From assembly GCA_964632355.1 (NCBI GenBank), contig CAZWBW010000002.1, positions 13,385 to 77,384 of the forward strand: DNA of 64,000 nucleotides. Direction: 5' to 3'. Below are positions 61,700 to 64,000 of this stretch, in pieces. The position numbers and the translations under genes were made by a program. The notes under the pieces are model-generated. The model saw only the letters and a list, made by a program, of their open reading frames with translations, had not been told where the DNA came from and made no database searches. How positions within the stretch are numbered: the stretch's first letter is position 1; each line of letters begins with the position of its first letter. The DNA comes from JALOAP01 sp964632355. Lineage in GTDB: Bacteria > Chloroflexota > Dehalococcoidia > Tepidiformales > Tepidiformaceae.

Positions 61700-62519
61700 G
61701 CCCACGATCCTCGATCGCATCGTGGCTCGCCGGCGAGAGGATGTTCGCCTCGCCAAAGAGGCCGTGCCGTTCGTCGAACTGCAGGCGAAGGTTCGGCAGG
61801 CGCCACCCGCGATCGACTTCGTGCAGCGGCTCCGGCAGGCCGCCCCGATGGCCCTCATGGCCGAGATCAAGCGCGCTTCGCCGAGCAAGGGCGACATCGC
61901 ACCGGGCATGAACGCGCCCCGGCAGGCGATGAAATACGCGCGCGCGGGCGCCGCAGCCATTTCCGTGCTCACCGAACCAACATGGTTCAAAGGCACCCTC
62001 GACGACATGCACGCGGTGCGGCTCGCGCTCGGTCAGCTCGAGGACCGGCCCGCGGTGCTCCGCAAGGACTTCGTCATCGACCCGTACCAGGTGTACGAGG
62101 CCCGCGCCTACGGCGCCGACGCCGTGCTCCTGATCGTCGCGTGCCTCGACGATGAGCATCTCCACGGTCTCCTCGGGCTCGTTCGCGAAATGGGCATGGA
62201 GGCACTGGTTGAAGTGAACAACGCCGAGGAGATGGAGCGCGCCATCGCCGCCGGCGCCGCCGTCATCGGTGTGAACAACCGCGACCTCCGCAGCTTCACC
62301 GTCGACCTCGCGACCACCGACCGGCTCGCCGCCATGGTCCCCGAGAACGTCATCCTCGCGGCGCTCAGCGGCATCTCCTCCCGCTCGGACGTCGAACGGT
62401 TCGCGGCCCAGGGCGCGTCAGCTGTCCTCGTCGGCGAAGCGCTCATGGTCGCGCCCGACCCGGGCGAGAAGGTGCGCGAGTTGCTGGGCATCCAGGCGCC
62501 GGTGCAGGCAGGAGAATAG
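61692..62519 (+). CDS. trpC: Indole-3-glycerol phosphate synthase
   Basis: The 275-residue TIM barrel has MAEIKRASPSKGDIAP (catalytic Lys), ISVLTEPTWFKGTLDDM, VLRKDFVIDPYQVYEARAYG, GVNNRDLRSF and ALSGISSRSDVERF. It closes the indole ring. Separate from TrpF, which is encoded 4 bases downstream. Confidence 0.96.
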   Translation: MPEPTILDRIVARRREDVRLAKEAVPFVELQAKVRQAPPAIDFVQRLRQAAPMALMAEIKRASPSKGDIAPGMNAPRQAMKYARAGAAAISVLTEPTWFKGTLDDMHAVRLALGQLEDRPAVLRKDFVIDPYQVYEARAYGADAVLLIVACLDDEHLHGLLGLVREMGMEALVEVNNAEEMERAIAAGAAVIGVNNRDLRSFTVDLATTDRLAAMVPENVILAALSGISSRSDVERFAAQGASAVLVGEALMVAPDPGEKVRELLGIQAPVQAGE

Positions 62520-62523
62520 CGGC

Positions 62524-63267
62524 GTGACCCTCGTGAAGATCTGCGGCCTTCGCGACCCCGAAACCGCCCGCGCCACCGTCCAGGCCGGCGCGGACTTTGT
62601 CGGCCTCGTCTTCGCCGAATCGAAGCGGAGAGTCACGCCCCAGCAGGCGTTCGACGTCCTCGAAGCCGTCCGCGAAGGCCGCGATCCGACGACTCCTGTA
62701 ACGTTCGAAGCCCCAGAGCGGGGCGAAGTCCGCGGCGCAAGCTGGTTCGGCGCATGGAGCGAGGCAATCGAGCAGGCCGTCTTCCGCTACCGGCCGCTCG
62801 TCGTGGGGGTTTTCGCCGACCAGCCACTCGAAGAAGTGAACGACATCGCCGACGCCGCCGGGCTCGACCTCGTACAGCTCTCCGGCGGTGAGGACGCCGA
62901 CTACATCCGCGGCGTTCGCCGGCCCGTGGTTCGCGTTCTCCACGTCGGCGCCGAAGACGACGCGTCGTCGCTTGCCGACCGGGCGCTCGAAGTACCGACG
63001 GCGGCCATCATGCTCGATACCGCCTCCGGCAACGCCCGTGGCGGCACAGGCACGCCGTTCGACTGGAGCCTCGCGACCGAAGCCTCCGCCCGGCTGCCGC
63101 TCGTCCTCGCCGGCGGGCTCCGCCCGGACAACGTTGCCAATGCGGTCGAGCAGGTCTCGCCATGGGCCGTCGACGTATCGAGCGGCGTCGAAACCGACGG
63201 GACCAAGGACATCGAAAAGATCCGCGCATTTATCCGCGCCGCCAAGGGGGGTAATCGTGGGCGCTGA
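62524..63267 (+). CDS. trpF: Phosphoribosylanthranilate isomerase with an insertion
   Basis: The 247-residue TIM barrel has [12 protein letters not shown] with catalytic Cys7, [13 protein letters not shown] and the catalytic Asp165 in IMLDTASG. It is about 35-40 residues longer than usual TrpF because of an insertion at about 52-90 ([12 protein letters not shown] ... [12 protein letters not shown]). GTG start. It overlaps trpB by 11 bp. Confidence 0.93.
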   Translation: MTLVKICGLRDPETARATVQAGADFVGLVFAESKRRVTPQQAFDVLEAVREGRDPTTPVTFEAPERGEVRGASWFGAWSEAIEQAVFRYRPLVVGVFADQPLEEVNDIADAAGLDLVQLSGGEDADYIRGVRRPVVRVLHVGAEDDASSLADRALEVPTAAIMLDTASGNARGGTGTPFDWSLATEASARLPLVLAGGLRPDNVANAVEQVSPWAVDVSSGVETDGTKDIEKIRAFIRAAKGGNRGR

Positions 63268-64000
63268 GACAGTACTTTCGCCACGCTTCGGAGAATTCGG
63301 CGGGCGCTACATTCCCGAAACGCTCGTGGGCGCGCACGAAGAGCTCGAGCGCGCCTACATCGAAGCCCGCAACGACCCCGAGTTCCACCGCGAACTCGAC
63401 GAACTGAATCGGAACTACGTCGGCCGCCCGACGCCGCTCTATTTCGCCGAGCGCCTCACACGCGAGTGCGGCGGCGCGCGCATCTGGCTCAAGCGAGAAG
63501 ACCTCGCGCACACCGGCGCCCACAAGATCAACAACGCGATCGGCCAGGCCCTGCTCGCAAAGCGCCTCGGCAAGCCGCGCATCATCGCCGAAACCGGCGC
63601 TGGCCAACACGGCGTCGCGACCGCGACTGTCTGCGCCATGCTCGACCTCGAATGCGTCGTCTACATGGGCGCCGAGGACGTGCAGCGCCAGTCGCTGAAC
63701 GTGTTCCGCATGAAGATGCTCGGCGCGACCGTCGTCTCCGTTGATTCGGGCAGCCGCACGCTCAAGGACGCCATCAACGAAGCGATGCGCGACTGGGTGA
63801 CCAACGTTCGCACGACGCATTACCTCATCGGCTCGGCGATCGGCCCGCACCCGTTCCCGACCATCGTGCGGGACTTCCAGTCGGTCATTGGCCGCGAAGC
63901 GCGCCAGCAGATGCTCGAACAGGCAGGCAAGCTCCCCGATGTCGCGATCGCCTGCGTCGGCGGTGGCAGCAACGCTATCGGCCTGTTCCACCCGTTTCTC
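63257..64000 (+). CDS. trpB: Tryptophan synthase beta chain, classical TrpB1 type, truncated by the window
   Basis: The frame is open to the last base; 248 residues are visible. It starts at GTG 63257 (AAGGGGGGT upstream) with [20 protein letters not shown], has the PLP lysine 90 in [29 protein letters not shown], and the start of [12 protein letters not shown]. This is the TrpA-dependent form. trpA probably follows beyond the window. Confidence 0.96.
   Translation, partial: MGAETVLSPRFGEFGGRYIPETLVGAHEELERAYIEARNDPEFHRELDELNRNYVGRPTPLYFAERLTRECGGARIWLKREDLAHTGAHKINNAIGQALLAKRLGKPRIIAETGAGQHGVATATVCAMLDLECVVYMGAEDVQRQSLNVFRMKMLGATVVSVDSGSRTLKDAINEAMRDWVTNVRTTHYLIGSAIGPHPFPTIVRDFQSVIGREARQQMLEQAGKLPDVAIACVGGGSNAIGLFHPFL

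Overview
High-GC bacterial chromosome segment with densely packed operons, frequent 1-4 bp stop/start overlaps and many GTG/TTG starts. No phage, IS element or CRISPR array was seen. Several traits point to a Chloroflexota bacterium, probably a Dehalococcoidia/Tepidiforma-like lineage: a T-box riboswitch, a GAAC-N4-GTTC LexA box at recA, RNase Y next to a YmdB-type phosphoesterase, a single-chain GlyRS, and many acyl-CoA enzymes. This taxonomic call is an inference from gene content, not a measured result.

Layout. 1-6.6 kb: end of thrS, a HadA/HadB-like dehydratase pair, a frameshifted small membrane gene, a radical SAM protein, coaE, a four-helix-bundle protein flanked by short repeats, a thiolase/DUF35 pair, a nucleotidyltransferase and tRNA-Gly(CCC). 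6.7-13.6 kb: a flavin-reductase-like protein, a CBS protein, a crotonase, rarA, lspA, a RluA-type synthase, gltX and tRNA-Gln(CTG). 13.7-17.4 kb: a methyltransferase with a BON-like front, a second crotonase, a flippase-like membrane protein and a PAP2 enzyme. 17.4-25.5 kb: a chemotaxis operon cheW-A-C-D-Y-B-R on the minus strand, divergent from fliM-orf-cheX. 25.6-32 kb: the minus-strand run recA-recX-rny-ymdB-PHP-fabZ-zinc-ribbon protein, with an SOS box in front of recA.

32-44.4 kb is an acyl-CoA region: VOC protein, hotdog protein, acyl-CoA dehydrogenase, crotonase, three CaiB/BaiF CoA-transferases, a LysR regulator and a peptide-type ABC importer without ATPases. 44.4-52.4 kb is mixed: a UPF0235 protein, a membrane gene broken by a 10-N assembly gap, glycyl-tRNA synthetase, a repeat-containing small protein, a double GNAT, a Nudix hydrolase, a TadG-like vWA protein, clpP and a second dehydratase pair.

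52.5-64 kb is the most striking part. A consensus-like promoter and a tryptophan-type T-box leader (specifier UGG, NCCA-binding TGGC) precede a run of fourteen same-strand genes: trpB2, a CADD/TenA-like di-iron protein, a four-helix-bundle protein, trpS, trpE, two degenerate Nudix proteins (the second fused to a carboxymuconolactone decarboxylase domain), a HAD phosphatase, a short unknown protein, trpG, trpD, trpC, trpF and a second, classical trpB that runs off the window. The trp genes make chorismate into tryptophan, trpS charges tRNA-Trp, and the T-box senses uncharged tRNA-Trp. The five embedded non-trp genes have no established role in this pathway and are the best candidates for something undescribed.
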